Positions 27,786 through 37,332 of a stretch of DNA of 64,000 nt are shown in pieces. Each line of letters begins with the position of its first letter. Positions within the stretch are counted from its first letter, which is position 1. This DNA is from Thiotrichales bacterium 19S3-11 (GTDB lineage: Bacteria > Pseudomonadota > Gammaproteobacteria > Francisellales > Francisellaceae): contig JAKJJU010000006.1 in assembly GCA_021713295.1 (NCBI GenBank), forward strand, positions 1-64,000, written 5' to 3'. Both the position numbers and the translations under genes were made by a program. The notes under the pieces were generated by a model. It worked only from the letters and a program-made list of their open reading frames with translations. It did not search any database and was not told the DNA's origin.

Positions 27786-28751
27786 TTACTTTTTATAGTT
27801 TAATTCGATAAAATTCATCAATTCATCTGCGGCATTATAGCCGGTACCAAAATCTAGTTCTCTTACGCAAGTCGGGCATGTAACATTGATTTCAGTAATA
27901 TATTCCCCAATAACATCAAGCCCGCAGAATACGATGCCCTTTGCTTGTAAAGTTGGAGCAACTTGCTCAATTAACCAGCGGTCACGGTCGGTTAATGGTT
28001 TTACGACAGCTTGAGCACCTTTTGCAAGATTAGCTCGAGTTTCGCCTTTTTTTGCTATTCTGGCAACTGAATGTGATGGCGCTTTTCCATTGACCAATAA
28101 AATTCTCTTATCGCCTTCAGCAATCTCAGGAATAAAACGTTGAATCATAGTATAGCGGCTTTCAAACTGAGTAATGGTCTCAATAATCACATTAATATTG
28201 GGGTCATTTTTGGTTAATTTAAAAATTGAGCTTCCTGAGTTGCCATCCAGTGGTTTTAAAATAATATTATCGTGTTTATTTAAAAAGGTTTTAATATCGT
28301 CTGCACTGCGTGTAATCAGTGTTGAGGGTATGCAGTGAGGGAAGTTAGTGATAAACATTTTTTCATTAGCATCACGTAAACTTTGAGGTTTATTAATAAT
28401 CCAAGTGCCTTTTTTTTCAGCTTTTTCTAGTATATAAGTAGCAAAGACAAATTCCATATCAAAGGGTGGTTCTTTGCGCATTTGTATAACGTTAAATGCC
28501 TCAAGTTTTGTGATGATGGGTTGTTTAACATTATACCAAGTTTTGTTGGTGATAAAATGATCACTTAACGTTATAGGATAGGCTTTTGCATAGGCAATTT
28601 CATCTTCTACAAAAAGATCATTCATTTGAATGCTATAGCATTGCCAGTCTTTTTTTAGGGCTGATTCAATCATAGCAATTGAGCTATCTTTTTTAGCATT
28701 TAAGCTATCAAGCGGATCAAGAATAAACGCCATTTTTAGCTGAGTGGACAT
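27786..28751 (-). CDS. gshB: Glutathione synthetase
   Basis: ATP-grasp ligase joining gamma-glutamylcysteine and glycine. Visible are the N-terminal [21 protein letters not shown], the ATP-grasp loop [12 protein letters not shown], and the C-terminal [17 protein letters not shown]. At 321 aa it is close to the usual 315. It begins 5 bp after the fmt stop and precedes hemL. Together with CydDC it suggests that glutathione is made and exported in this organism. gshA is not in the window. Confidence 0.97.
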   Translation of the reverse strand: MSTQLKMAFILDPLDSLNAKKDSSIAMIESALKKDWQCYSIQMNDLFVEDEIAYAKAYPITLSDHFITNKTWYNVKQPIITKLEAFNVIQMRKEPPFDMEFVFATYILEKAEKKGTWIINKPQSLRDANEKMFITNFPHCIPSTLITRSADDIKTFLNKHDNIILKPLDGNSGSSIFKLTKNDPNINVIIETITQFESRYTMIQRFIPEIAEGDKRILLVNGKAPSHSVARIAKKGETRANLAKGAQAVVKPLTDRDRWLIEQVAPTLQAKGIVFCGLDVIGEYITEINVTCPTCVRELDFGTGYNAADELMNFIELNYKK

Positions 28752-28756
28752 TATGT

Positions 28757-29716
28757 TTATACTCCTATGACAGTACCAATTAGATGAGTTAATGACTTAC
28801 CATTAATCACATCAGCGATAGGCATTGGTTTTTTACCAGGAAATTGTAGCTTTGTGATTGCTAATATACCATCGCCTGTAGCTATCTGGATATCTTTTTT
28901 TGATAAATTAATAACACTACCAGGTTGATAGTGATGTGTTGTATTAATTACATAAGCATCAAAAATTTTTACAGTCTCACCATCTATTAATGTATAGCTG
29001 CCAGGCCAAGGAGTAAATGCACGAATTTTACGCTCTATTTCAAGTGCACTTAAATGCCAATTGATACTGCCTTCAACTTTTGATATTTTTTCAGCATAGG
29101 TTGCTTGAGAGTTATCTTGCTTTGTTGGGCTAAGTAAACCTGTTTGGATTTGATTGATTGTTTTAATTAAAACAGGAGCTGCTAATTTAGCTAGTTTATC
29201 ATGCAGTGATTGAGCTGTATCATTGGCTAAAATTTCACAGGAGGTTGTATTAAGTATATCGCCTGTATCTAAACCCAGATCCATTTGCATGATAGAGATG
29301 CCTGTAGTTTTATCACCAGCTTCAATTGCTCGTTGGATTGGTGCTGCACCTCGCCATTTAGGTAGCAGCGAAACATGAATATTAATGCACCCGTACTTGG
29401 GAATATCAAGGACAGCTTTTGGTAATATCAAGCCATAGGCAATAACAATCATTAAATCAGGCTTTAGAGATTTTAGCATTTCAATGGTTTGAGGCTCTTT
29501 TTTAAATGAGGTAGGCTGTATTATGTTTATGCTGTTTGCAGCTGCAATTGTTTTTACAGGGCTTTCTTGAACTTTTTTGCCACGGCCAGATGCTCTGTCG
29601 GGTTGGGTTAATGCTGCAGTTATATTAACCGTATCAGAATGAATTAAATCACTTAGTACAGTAGCTGCAATCTCAGGCGTTCCAGCAAAAACAACTGAGA
29701 GTTTATTATGATTCAT
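28757..29716 (-). CDS. fmt: Methionyl-tRNA formyltransferase
   Basis: Formylates initiator Met-tRNA using 10-formyl-THF. The signature SLLPKWRGAAPIQRAI, with the folate-site Asn/His/Asp set (CINIHVS, DLGLDTGD), is present, and the C-terminal OB-like domain completes 319 aa. It is first in the run fmt-gshB-hemL. Peptide deformylase (def), its frequent neighbour, is absent here, which is a small departure from common gene order. Confidence 0.97.
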   Translation of the reverse strand: MNHNKLSVVFAGTPEIAATVLSDLIHSDTVNITAALTQPDRASGRGKKVQESPVKTIAAANSINIIQPTSFKKEPQTIEMLKSLKPDLMIVIAYGLILPKAVLDIPKYGCINIHVSLLPKWRGAAPIQRAIEAGDKTTGISIMQMDLGLDTGDILNTTSCEILANDTAQSLHDKLAKLAAPVLIKTINQIQTGLLSPTKQDNSQATYAEKISKVEGSINWHLSALEIERKIRAFTPWPGSYTLIDGETVKIFDAYVINTTHHYQPGSVINLSKKDIQIATGDGILAITKLQFPGKKPMPIADVINGKSLTHLIGTVIGV

Positions 29717-29795
29717 GATTAATTAAGCTCACTAGTTTGGTAGAAAAATGATTTAAAAATAGTTATATATTATTTGAATGATAACTAAGTTAATT

Positions 29796-30194
29796 TTAGT
29801 TTAGTCGGTACGCATAAGTTTGAACTTGTAGGGCATCTAAGATTCCTTGATCGGGCGTGCGGGCAATTTGAATGGGGCCAATTGCATTTGCGCCATGCTT
29901 TGCTGCTAGAGCTTTAGCATAAGTAATCGATTGATCAGCATCTGCCTCTAGTGCACTTTGTTCGGTAGATTGGAAATGAATTAGCGTATTAATTAAGCCA
30001 ATTGGTTTGGCATTTGGTGGTACATTTATAGCTTCTACAGCGCTTGGAGGGATGCTAGCATAAGTTTCAGTTGTTTGTGGTAAATAGATGCCATGAGGCG
30101 AATAACTAGTTGTAATTGGATAAAACGCATAGAATAATACAAGGATGACGGCAATAATAATAAGATGTAAAATATTTTGCAATTGTTGATTCAT
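29796..30194 (-). CDS. Small membrane-anchored protein of unknown function (132 aa)
   Basis: One N-terminal hydrophobic helix (about residues 9-26, IIIAVILVLFYAFY) anchors a 100-residue, probably periplasmic domain. The domain contains GIYLPQTTETYASIPPSAV and a C-terminal alanine-rich part (AKALAAKHGANAIG) that resembles the YbjQ/Rcs-stress-type pattern in which an alpha/beta domain displays a glycine-rich turn. No confident family assignment. Stands alone, divergent from trpEG, with its start 137 bp from trpEG and its 3' end 79 bp from the fmt start. Confidence 0.8.
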   Translation of the reverse strand: MNQQLQNILHLIIIAVILVLFYAFYPITTSYSPHGIYLPQTTETYASIPPSAVEAINVPPNAKPIGLINTLIHFQSTEQSALEADADQSITYAKALAAKHGANAIGPIQIARTPDQGILDALQVQTYAYRLN

Positions 30195-30331
30195 ATGAGA
30201 ATACCTATTATGATGATTGCTATATTATTGGTTTCAATGATAAGGGTTCAATTGAATAAAAACAATCTTTTTCAATTAGATTATGATTTACTTTCTAAGC
30301 CTTCAACTTACTTTAAAAGGGGTAATTTTAA

Positions 30332-32497
30332 ATGAATGTTATCGATAAAAGAGAAGAGTTTATTACACCAAATGGTATTTTTGCACTGTTGCAAAAGCAC
30401 AAAATGAAGTATTCTGAATCGTTAGATGACATTAAGATAATGTTAAATCGTGCTAGGGGTATGTTAATGTCATCAGGGATTGAGTATCCTGGGCGTTATA
30501 ATCGTTGGGAGGTTGGTTTTATTCATCCGCCAGTTGAATTTATTGCTTATGATGGTTTGGTTAAAGTTAGGGCTTTAAACCCTCGAGGTGATGTCATTTT
30601 ATCAATGATTAAACCTATTGTCTCTGCACCAGAGAATGTAGAAATCATTTCAGAAGATGAGCATGAGTTTGAGTTGAAAATTAATCGGAGTGATGAAGTG
30701 TTTCCTGAGGAAAAACGCAGTTTTCAACCCTCAGTAATGACGCCAATTCGAGCACTTACAAACGAATTTAATCAACTAAGTGAAAATATGCTTGGTTTGT
30801 TTGGTGCCTTTGGTTACGCTTTAATCTATCAGTTTGAGCCAGTTAAAGAAGCTAAGGAAAAAAATAGTACTCAAAAATTATATCATTTATTTTGGGTTGA
30901 TGAATTATATGCGATTGATAAACAAAAACAGGAGTCATTTTTATTAACACTTGAATTAAAAAAAGCTGAACTTTCTACGCTAGGTACATCGACTGATCCT
31001 TATCAACCAATGGAACCAGCGCACAACTATGATAAGCCATTTCAAGCATTATCAAAAATTACCTCATCGCTTTCTGATGATGCATTTGCAACGATGGTTG
31101 ATAAAGCGCGTGAACACATGCGAGTTGGTGATTTGTTTGAAGTTGTTTTAAGTCGACGTTTTGAAGCAAAAGTTCAAGGTCGCTTAAGTGAGCTATTCGA
31201 TAAAATGAAATCACAAAATCCTTCGCCATATGAATTTTTCTGTCAATTTGGTGAAGAGCAATTAATTGGAACATCACCGGAAATGTTTGTTAGAGTTGAA
31301 GGCAATCGAATCGAATCTTGTCCAATTTCAGGAACGATTCGTCGAGGGGAAAATGCAATGGAAGATTCTGATAGAATTTTACAATTACTCAACTCATATA
31401 AAGACGAAGTAGAATTAACGATGTGTACTGATGTTGATAGAAATGATAAGTCACGTATTTGTAAACCAGGTAGTGTTAATTTATTAGAGCGCCGAACAAT
31501 TGAGCGTTATGAAGGGCTGTTCCATACTGTAGATCATGTTGAAGGGACTTTAAGAGATGAATATAATGGTTTAGATGCATTTATGTCACATATGTGGGCT
31601 GTGACATTAACGGGAGCACCAAAACCGCGAGCAATAAGACTTATAAATCAGTATGAGCCTTTACCAAGAAACTATTATGGTGGCTCTGTTGGAGCTATTG
31701 GATTTAATGGTGATATTAATTCAGCAATAACAATACGTACGGTACATATAAAGAAAAACAAAGCAATTTATCAGGCAGGTGCCACACTGGTTTGGGACTC
31801 AGATGGAAAAGAGGAAGCAAAAGAAACACATACTAAGGCAACTGCATTCAAAAGAGCTTTAGGCATGCTAGAGGTAAAAAAAATGCGTGAAAAAGCTACG
31901 TTTAAACTATCTAAGCCGGTTAAAGCAATTATGATTGACCATGAAGACTCTTTTGTACATACGTTAGCCGATTACTTTAGGCAATGTGGAGTTGAACTTC
32001 AAACCTATAGAAGTGGTATTACAGTTGAAGCAATTAAAAAAATCAATCCAGATCTTGTTATCTATTCGCCAGGGCCTGGAAAACCACAAGATTTTAATTT
32101 GCCAGAACTAATTAAAGGTATTACAGAAGCTAAAATTCCTCAATTTGGCGTTTGTTTAGGATTACAGGGGATGATCGAAGCATTTGGTGGAAAGTTGAAA
32201 TTATTAGATGTGCCACATCATGGTAAAGTTTGGAAATTAAAGCATCAGCAACAAGGCTTATTTAAGGATATAGACCCTGATTGTGAAGTTGCAGCTTATC
32301 ATTCAATTATCGCAGATGATCAAATTGCAACAGATGAGTTAGAAATTATTGCTGTTAATGAGCATGGTCATATTATGGCGGTTGAGCATAAAATTTTGCC
32401 TATTGCAGCAGTACAGTTTCATCCTGAGTCAATTCTAACGATGAAAAATGATGCTGGTTTAAGAATGATTTACAATGCAATTGAGCATTTGACTTGA
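30332..32497 (+). CDS. trpEG: Fused anthranilate synthase TrpE-TrpG
   Basis: First committed step of tryptophan synthesis, with both components in one 721-aa chain. Residues 1 to about 515 are the chorismate-binding TrpE part (GTSPEMFVRVEGNRIESCPI, ELTMCTDVDRNDKSR, LTGAPKPRAI). From about residue 530 the class-I amidotransferase follows, with the nucleophile Cys near 608 in GVCLGLQG and the catalytic His/Glu in VQFHPES. Fused forms of this length are known from the Rhizobium group and a few others; most gammaproteobacteria keep trpE and trpG apart. Phenazine PhzE has a similar layout, but no phz genes are near. No trp genes or attenuator-like leader adjoin it. Confidence 0.95.
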   Translation: MNVIDKREEFITPNGIFALLQKHKMKYSESLDDIKIMLNRARGMLMSSGIEYPGRYNRWEVGFIHPPVEFIAYDGLVKVRALNPRGDVILSMIKPIVSAPENVEIISEDEHEFELKINRSDEVFPEEKRSFQPSVMTPIRALTNEFNQLSENMLGLFGAFGYALIYQFEPVKEAKEKNSTQKLYHLFWVDELYAIDKQKQESFLLTLELKKAELSTLGTSTDPYQPMEPAHNYDKPFQALSKITSSLSDDAFATMVDKAREHMRVGDLFEVVLSRRFEAKVQGRLSELFDKMKSQNPSPYEFFCQFGEEQLIGTSPEMFVRVEGNRIESCPISGTIRRGENAMEDSDRILQLLNSYKDEVELTMCTDVDRNDKSRICKPGSVNLLERRTIERYEGLFHTVDHVEGTLRDEYNGLDAFMSHMWAVTLTGAPKPRAIRLINQYEPLPRNYYGGSVGAIGFNGDINSAITIRTVHIKKNKAIYQAGATLVWDSDGKEEAKETHTKATAFKRALGMLEVKKMREKATFKLSKPVKAIMIDHEDSFVHTLADYFRQCGVELQTYRSGITVEAIKKINPDLVIYSPGPGKPQDFNLPELIKGITEAKIPQFGVCLGLQGMIEAFGGKLKLLDVPHHGKVWKLKHQQQGLFKDIDPDCEVAAYHSIIADDQIATDELEIIAVNEHGHIMAVEHKILPIAAVQFHPESILTMKNDAGLRMIYNAIEHLT

Positions 32498-32508
32498 TCT
32501 TTGAAAAG

Positions 32509-32522
32509 GAGTCGTTAGACTC
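32509..32522. repeat. Small perfect hairpin after trpEG
   Basis: GAGTC (32509-32513) and GACTC (32518-32522) with a GTTA loop, 12 bp after the trpEG stop. There is no following T-run, so it is probably not an intrinsic terminator. It could protect the 3' end of the mRNA. Confidence 0.3.
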
Positions 32523-32567
32523 GTGAAATTAAGAAAAATAGATGCATTGATAGGATAGGATTTTGTT

Positions 32568-33674
32568 ATGGCATTTAAGCGTGTTTTAAGTATTGGCGGG
32601 GCAACAATAGATACGATTATCTCTTATGAAGAGATGGAAACGATGCAGATTCATAAAACTAAAAGTCTACAGTCATATTTGTTGCTTGAAGAAGGCGCTA
32701 AAATTGAAGTCACCGATCAGAAAATCTATAGTGGTGGTGGCGCTACTAATGCTGCAGTATCTTTTAAGCGTCAAGGTTATGACGTCGCTTTTTTTGGAAA
32801 AGTAGGCCATGATCGTTATGGCGATATGTTATTAGATGAGTTAACGAATGTTGGAATTAATGTTTCATATGCAAGACGCTCTAATACGTATGCAACAGCA
32901 AATTCCTTTATTGTGCCATCGTTAAAAGGTGACCGTACCGTGTTTGCTTATCGAGGTGCTAATACTTCAGTGTTAACGGAAGATTTGCCTGAGGAAGCGA
33001 TTCAGTCAAGTGATTTTGTTTATGTAACCTCATTAAGTAAAGACTCAGCTGCGCGTTTTCCAGAAATTGTTAAGCTTGCTAATCAATGTGGTTCGAAGGT
33101 GGCGATAAACCCAGGGAATAGTCAGTTGGTACTGGGTAGTGGATTTGTTAAGTCAGCATTAGGTGGTGTTGATATTATGTTGCTAAATTATGAAGAAGCT
33201 CAGCTTTTAATGGTATCATTAATTTCAACTGACAAACACATGAAAGAAACCTTAGCGCAAATGAATGATCATCATGGAGAAGAGTTGTTAGGTAATCAAT
33301 TTCAATGTGAAGGAGTTTTCTTTAGTCTAAGACAATTTTTTAAAGTTGTATTAGACTTAGGTCCAAGAATTGTAGTTGTTACCAACGGTTCAGAGGGTGT
33401 TTATGTGGCAACTAATGAGAAGTTGTATTTTCATCCTGCACATCAAAGTGGCAAAATTATTAATACATTAGGTGCAGGTGATGCATTTGCTTCTGCTTTT
33501 GTTGGTTCTATTTATGCTGATAAGTCAGTAGAAGAAGCTATTTGTTGCGGTATTTTAAATAGTGCTTCTGTGATTTGTCATCCAGATGCAAAAACTGGAC
33601 TGTTAACAACGGATGAATATAAAGAGGCTGTCAAGCAGTTAGGTCAGAAACTTCTTGTGACAAACGATTGGTGA
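32568..33674 (+). CDS. PfkB-family carbohydrate/nucleoside kinase
   Basis: Ribokinase-fold kinase. The first PfkB signature region is GGGATNAAVSFKRQGYDVAF, followed by GKVGHDRYGDMLLDEL. The second, with the catalytic Asp and anion hole, is NTLGAGDAFASAF. At 368 aa it is longer than a typical 310-aa member because of an extra segment after LLNYEEAQLL (about residues 210-255). The substrate (sugar, adenosine or other nucleoside) cannot be decided. It follows trpEG by 70 bp on the same strand and may be co-transcribed. Confidence 0.92.
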   Translation: MAFKRVLSIGGATIDTIISYEEMETMQIHKTKSLQSYLLLEEGAKIEVTDQKIYSGGGATNAAVSFKRQGYDVAFFGKVGHDRYGDMLLDELTNVGINVSYARRSNTYATANSFIVPSLKGDRTVFAYRGANTSVLTEDLPEEAIQSSDFVYVTSLSKDSAARFPEIVKLANQCGSKVAINPGNSQLVLGSGFVKSALGGVDIMLLNYEEAQLLMVSLISTDKHMKETLAQMNDHHGEELLGNQFQCEGVFFSLRQFFKVVLDLGPRIVVVTNGSEGVYVATNEKLYFHPAHQSGKIINTLGAGDAFASAFVGSIYADKSVEEAICCGILNSASVICHPDAKTGLLTTDEYKEAVKQLGQKLLVTNDW

Positions 33675-33766
33675 AATTAAAAAAATCATCGATAAAGTCT
33701 TTAATAATCGTTCAATAATCAGCTAGAATGTAGGTTGAAAATAAAAACTCAAGGAGAGTAGTTCAT

Positions 33767-34201
33767 ATGAATAAATATATAAGTGCAATGATTGCTGGTT
33801 TTATCGGCACAGTTGTGTTGTCTATTTTAATGATTATTAAGACCAAAATGGGGGTGGCTCCTCAGTTTGATGCTATTGGAGACATTAGCCGTTTTTCGGG
33901 AACTAATAGCGTAGCTGTTGGTTGGATCGGTCATTTTGTTGTTGGTACAGTTGTTTGGGGTATACTATTTGCAATAATTGAAGGAGTTTTGCCAGGTAAA
34001 TATTGGTTACGTGGTTTTATCTATGGAATTATCCTTTGGCTTATCATGATGGTGTTATATATGCCAGTTATGGGCTGGGGTTTCTTTGCTGCAAAACTAG
34101 GTGTTCAAGTTGTAATAATGACTCTAGTTCTACATGTTATATTTGGTTGGGTTATCGGCATTGTTTACGGCGCATTAACTAAAAAGAAAGCCAAAGGTTA
34201 A
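33767..34201 (+). CDS. Small four-helix inner-membrane protein (144 aa)
   Basis: Four hydrophobic helices fill most of the chain (about residues 5-25, 50-70, 80-100, 108-135), with a basic C-terminal tail KKKAKG. Glycine-rich helices (AGFIGTVVLS, WIGHFVVGTVVWG) suggest tight packing. It resembles short uncharacterised DUF6789-type membrane proteins, but I cannot confirm that. A clear AAGGAG site precedes the ATG. Confidence 0.85.
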   Translation: MNKYISAMIAGFIGTVVLSILMIIKTKMGVAPQFDAIGDISRFSGTNSVAVGWIGHFVVGTVVWGILFAIIEGVLPGKYWLRGFIYGIILWLIMMVLYMPVMGWGFFAAKLGVQVVIMTLVLHVIFGWVIGIVYGALTKKKAKG

Positions 34202-34211
34202 TTCCAAACGA

Positions 34212-34439
34212 TTAATCACAACTAGGAATATCCATTGTTATTAGCTGATTCCATGAAGTCTCAAGACAGTTTTGTGGTTTTTTATTAGGTAGGCAATAAG
34301 ACTGCCAAGTCCCCATACTCTTTGTACCTAAACAATCTTTAAAGCCGTCAACGCTCAAATAGTTAGGTGGCAATGTAGCAAATAGTGGATTAAAAAAGAT
34401 AACCCCTATGGTTAGTGACATCATAATTAGTTTCTTCAT
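34212..34439 (-). CDS. Small exported cysteine-containing protein (75 aa)
   Basis: A signal peptide (MKKLIMMSLTIGVIFFNPLFA) leads a mature region of about 55 residues with four cysteines (FKDCLG, SYCLP, QNCLE, PSCD), likely forming two disulphides in the periplasm. I start at 34439, where GGAA lies about 7 bp upstream, not at the ATG four codons earlier. No family recognised. It is convergent with the preceding membrane-protein gene. Confidence 0.7.
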   Translation of the reverse strand: MKKLIMMSLTIGVIFFNPLFATLPPNYLSVDGFKDCLGTKSMGTWQSYCLPNKKPQNCLETSWNQLITMDIPSCD

Positions 34440-34639
34440 GAGCAATTCCATTAATAAATTTCATGGTATTGCTTTAGTTATAATATTAGTTTTTAAATAT
34501 GCAATTACTTTTATAGCAAAACTTTAAAGAACTAGTTGTTATAAAATTGATAAAAACGCTAACGAAAATAATGCAAGTTGATTTAAATTTAGGTATCCTT
34601 CGTGTATTCTATTTTGATAATTTAATCGTAACTATATAA

Positions 34640-37252
34640 ATGACTATGAATGTAAAAGATATCCGCCAAAAATTTATTGATTTTTTTGTTAATGAAGGCC
34701 ATATGCAGGTACCATCGAGTTCTTTGGTGCCACAGAATGATCCAACACTATTATTTACCAATGCTGGTATGGTTCAGTTTAAAGATGTATTTTTAGGCCA
34801 AGATAAACGAGATTATAAACGGGCTGTAACTTCACAACGCTGTGTTCGTGCAGGTGGTAAGCACAATGATTTGGAAAACGTTGGTTATACAGCAAGACAC
34901 CACACATTTTTTGAAATGCTAGGTAATTTTAGCTTTGGTGATTATTTTAAAAAAGAAGCCATAGCATTTGCTTGGAAGTTTTTAACTGAGGTTGTTAATA
35001 TTCCTAAAGAGCGTCTTTGGGTAACTGTTTTTACTGAAGACGATGAAGCGGCTGATATTTGGTTGAATGATATTGGTGTTGATAAGAGTCGTTTTTCAAG
35101 AATTGGTGCAAAAGATAATTTTTGGGCAATGGGTGATACAGGGCCATGCGGCCCCTGCACAGAAATTTTCTATGACCATGGCGAAAATGTAGCTGGAGGC
35201 CCTCCAGGTTCAGAAGGCGAAGAGCTTGATCGTTACATAGAAATATGGAATTTAGTTTTCATGCAGTACAATCGTTTGTCTGATGGAACGCTTGAGCCTT
35301 TGCCAAATCCTTCAGTAGATACCGGTATGGGAATTGAACGATTAGCTGCTGTATTACAAGGCGTGCATAATAATTATGAAATTGATTTGTTTGAGTATAT
35401 TATTAAAGCAATTGCTGAAATTCTAGAAATTAAAGACCTGACACTACCATCGCTTAAGGTAATTGCTGATCATATTAGAGCATGTAGCTTTCTTATTACA
35501 GATGGTGTTTATCCATCTAATGAGGGGCGTGGTTATGTATTAAGAAGAATTATAAGGCGAGCTATTCGTCATGGGTATAAATTAGGTGCTACGGATGTAT
35601 TCTTTTATAGGACTGTACAAGCATTAGTAGATCAGCTGGGTGACGCTTACCCTGAATTAAAGATGGCTCAAAAACAAATAGAAGTCATCCTTAAGAAAGA
35701 AGAAGAACAATTTGCAAGGACATTAAGTTCAGGTATGCGACTTTTAGAAGAGGCTTTAACTGAAGTTACAGGTAGTCAATTATCAGGTGAAGTGGCATTT
35801 AAGCTCTACGATACCTATGGATTTCCAGTTGACTTAACGCAGGATGTACTGCGAGAGAAGTCAATGTCAGTAGATATTGATCGATTTGATCAGTTAATGC
35901 AAATTCAACGTGATAATGCTAAAAAATCATCGTCTTTCAAACAAGATTATAGCCAATCAATTCAAACTGATACGGAAACAGAATTTTTAGGTTATAGCCA
36001 TGCAGTTAGCGATGCAACAGTAGTAGAGCTTCTTGATGAGGATGCTAAATTAGTTGATCAATTATATGAAGGTGATAAGGGAACTATTATTTTATCACAA
36101 ACACCTTTTTATGCTGAAAGTGGTGGCCAAGTAGGAGATACGGGAATAATTGAAGCATTTGGTGCTAAGTTTGAAGTAACAGATACCCAGAAAATTAATC
36201 ATGCTGTTTTACATCAAGGTGTACTTAGAAGTGGTAAGATTGAACTCAATCAAGAAGTCACAGCAGTTATTGATTTATCAATTAGAGAACAAACGGCGTT
36301 AAACCATTCAGCAACGCATTTATTGCATGCAGCATTAAGAAAGATACTTGGATTACATGTAGAGCAAAAAGGCTCATTGGTAACACCCGATCGTTTGCGT
36401 TTCGATTTTACCTCGAATGAACCTGTTAGTGTAGAGCAGTTAGATTTAGTTGAAAATTTGGTCAATGAGGAGATTCGCAAAAATCACCTAGTTGAAACAA
36501 TTGTTACGACACCAGAGCATGCTAATGAAATTGGCGCAATGGCCTTATTTGGAGAGAAATATGGTAATCAGGTTAGGGTTCTGCGTATGGGTGATTTTTC
36601 TATGGAGTTATGTGGAGGAACACACGTTGTAAGGACAGGTGATATTGGCTGTTTTAAAATAGTATCTGAAAGTGGTATAGCATCAGGTGTTCGACGAATA
36701 GAAGCACTAACCGGCCAGCATGCGTATAATAAAATTAAGCAGGAGCAACTGTTATTAAGAGAAATAGCTTCTCAATTGAAGGCAAAACCGCAATTAGTAG
36801 TAGAAAAAGTAATTAAATTAAAATCTCAAATAAAGCAATTGGAAAAAGAAGTTGCACAAATAAAACTTGCTTTAACTGATGGAGCAAAACAGGATTTGTC
36901 ATCTCAAGCAATTAAAATTGGAGATATTGTCGTTTTAAGTACTGAAATTAAAGGTGGTGATATGTCACTACTTAGATCCCAAATGGATCAATTAAAATCA
37001 AAACTTAAGCGCGCAATTATTGTATTAGCGACAAGCCAAGATGACAAAGTTCAGCTTTGTGCAGGTGTAACAAATAATTTAACGGATCAGTTCTCAGCCG
37101 GCGAATTAGTTAATTATGTAGCGCTTCAAGTTGGTGGTAAGGGTGGAGGGCGTCGAGATATGGCGCAAGCAGGCGGTAAGGATCCTGAAAAACTAACACA
37201 GGCACTAGAAAGTGTTAAGCCTTGGGTTGAAAAGTATTATATTAATGCCTGA
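34640..37252 (+). CDS. alaS: Alanyl-tRNA synthetase
   Basis: Charges tRNA-Ala. The class-II catalytic core is N-terminal (HHTFFEMLGNFSFGDYFK is motif 2-like; GYVLRRIIRRAIRHG follows). The editing domain has its zinc ligands as HSATH near residue 556 and CGGTH near 658. The C-Ala domain ends with the glycine-rich GGKGGGRRDMAQAGG. Length 870 aa is normal. A second in-frame ATG two codons in (MNVKDI) is possible. RecA/RecX, often upstream, are not here. Confidence 0.98.
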   Translation: MTMNVKDIRQKFIDFFVNEGHMQVPSSSLVPQNDPTLLFTNAGMVQFKDVFLGQDKRDYKRAVTSQRCVRAGGKHNDLENVGYTARHHTFFEMLGNFSFGDYFKKEAIAFAWKFLTEVVNIPKERLWVTVFTEDDEAADIWLNDIGVDKSRFSRIGAKDNFWAMGDTGPCGPCTEIFYDHGENVAGGPPGSEGEELDRYIEIWNLVFMQYNRLSDGTLEPLPNPSVDTGMGIERLAAVLQGVHNNYEIDLFEYIIKAIAEILEIKDLTLPSLKVIADHIRACSFLITDGVYPSNEGRGYVLRRIIRRAIRHGYKLGATDVFFYRTVQALVDQLGDAYPELKMAQKQIEVILKKEEEQFARTLSSGMRLLEEALTEVTGSQLSGEVAFKLYDTYGFPVDLTQDVLREKSMSVDIDRFDQLMQIQRDNAKKSSSFKQDYSQSIQTDTETEFLGYSHAVSDATVVELLDEDAKLVDQLYEGDKGTIILSQTPFYAESGGQVGDTGIIEAFGAKFEVTDTQKINHAVLHQGVLRSGKIELNQEVTAVIDLSIREQTALNHSATHLLHAALRKILGLHVEQKGSLVTPDRLRFDFTSNEPVSVEQLDLVENLVNEEIRKNHLVETIVTTPEHANEIGAMALFGEKYGNQVRVLRMGDFSMELCGGTHVVRTGDIGCFKIVSESGIASGVRRIEALTGQHAYNKIKQEQLLLREIASQLKAKPQLVVEKVIKLKSQIKQLEKEVAQIKLALTDGAKQDLSSQAIKIGDIVVLSTEIKGGDMSLLRSQMDQLKSKLKRAIIVLATSQDDKVQLCAGVTNNLTDQFSAGELVNYVALQVGGKGGGRRDMAQAGGKDPEKLTQALESVKPWVEKYYINA

Positions 37253-37332
37253 TCAACTGCAAAAGAAGTGCTAAAGTTAAATTAGGACTGAAACTTAAAA
37301 GTGTAAATTTGATAAATTTTGGATGAAAAAAT

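Noticed and set aside
30195-30331. Tryptophan attenuator or T-box/riboswitch before trpEG
   Set aside because: No leader peptide with tandem Trp codons and no alternative G+C-rich hairpins with a T-run are visible in the 137-bp leader.
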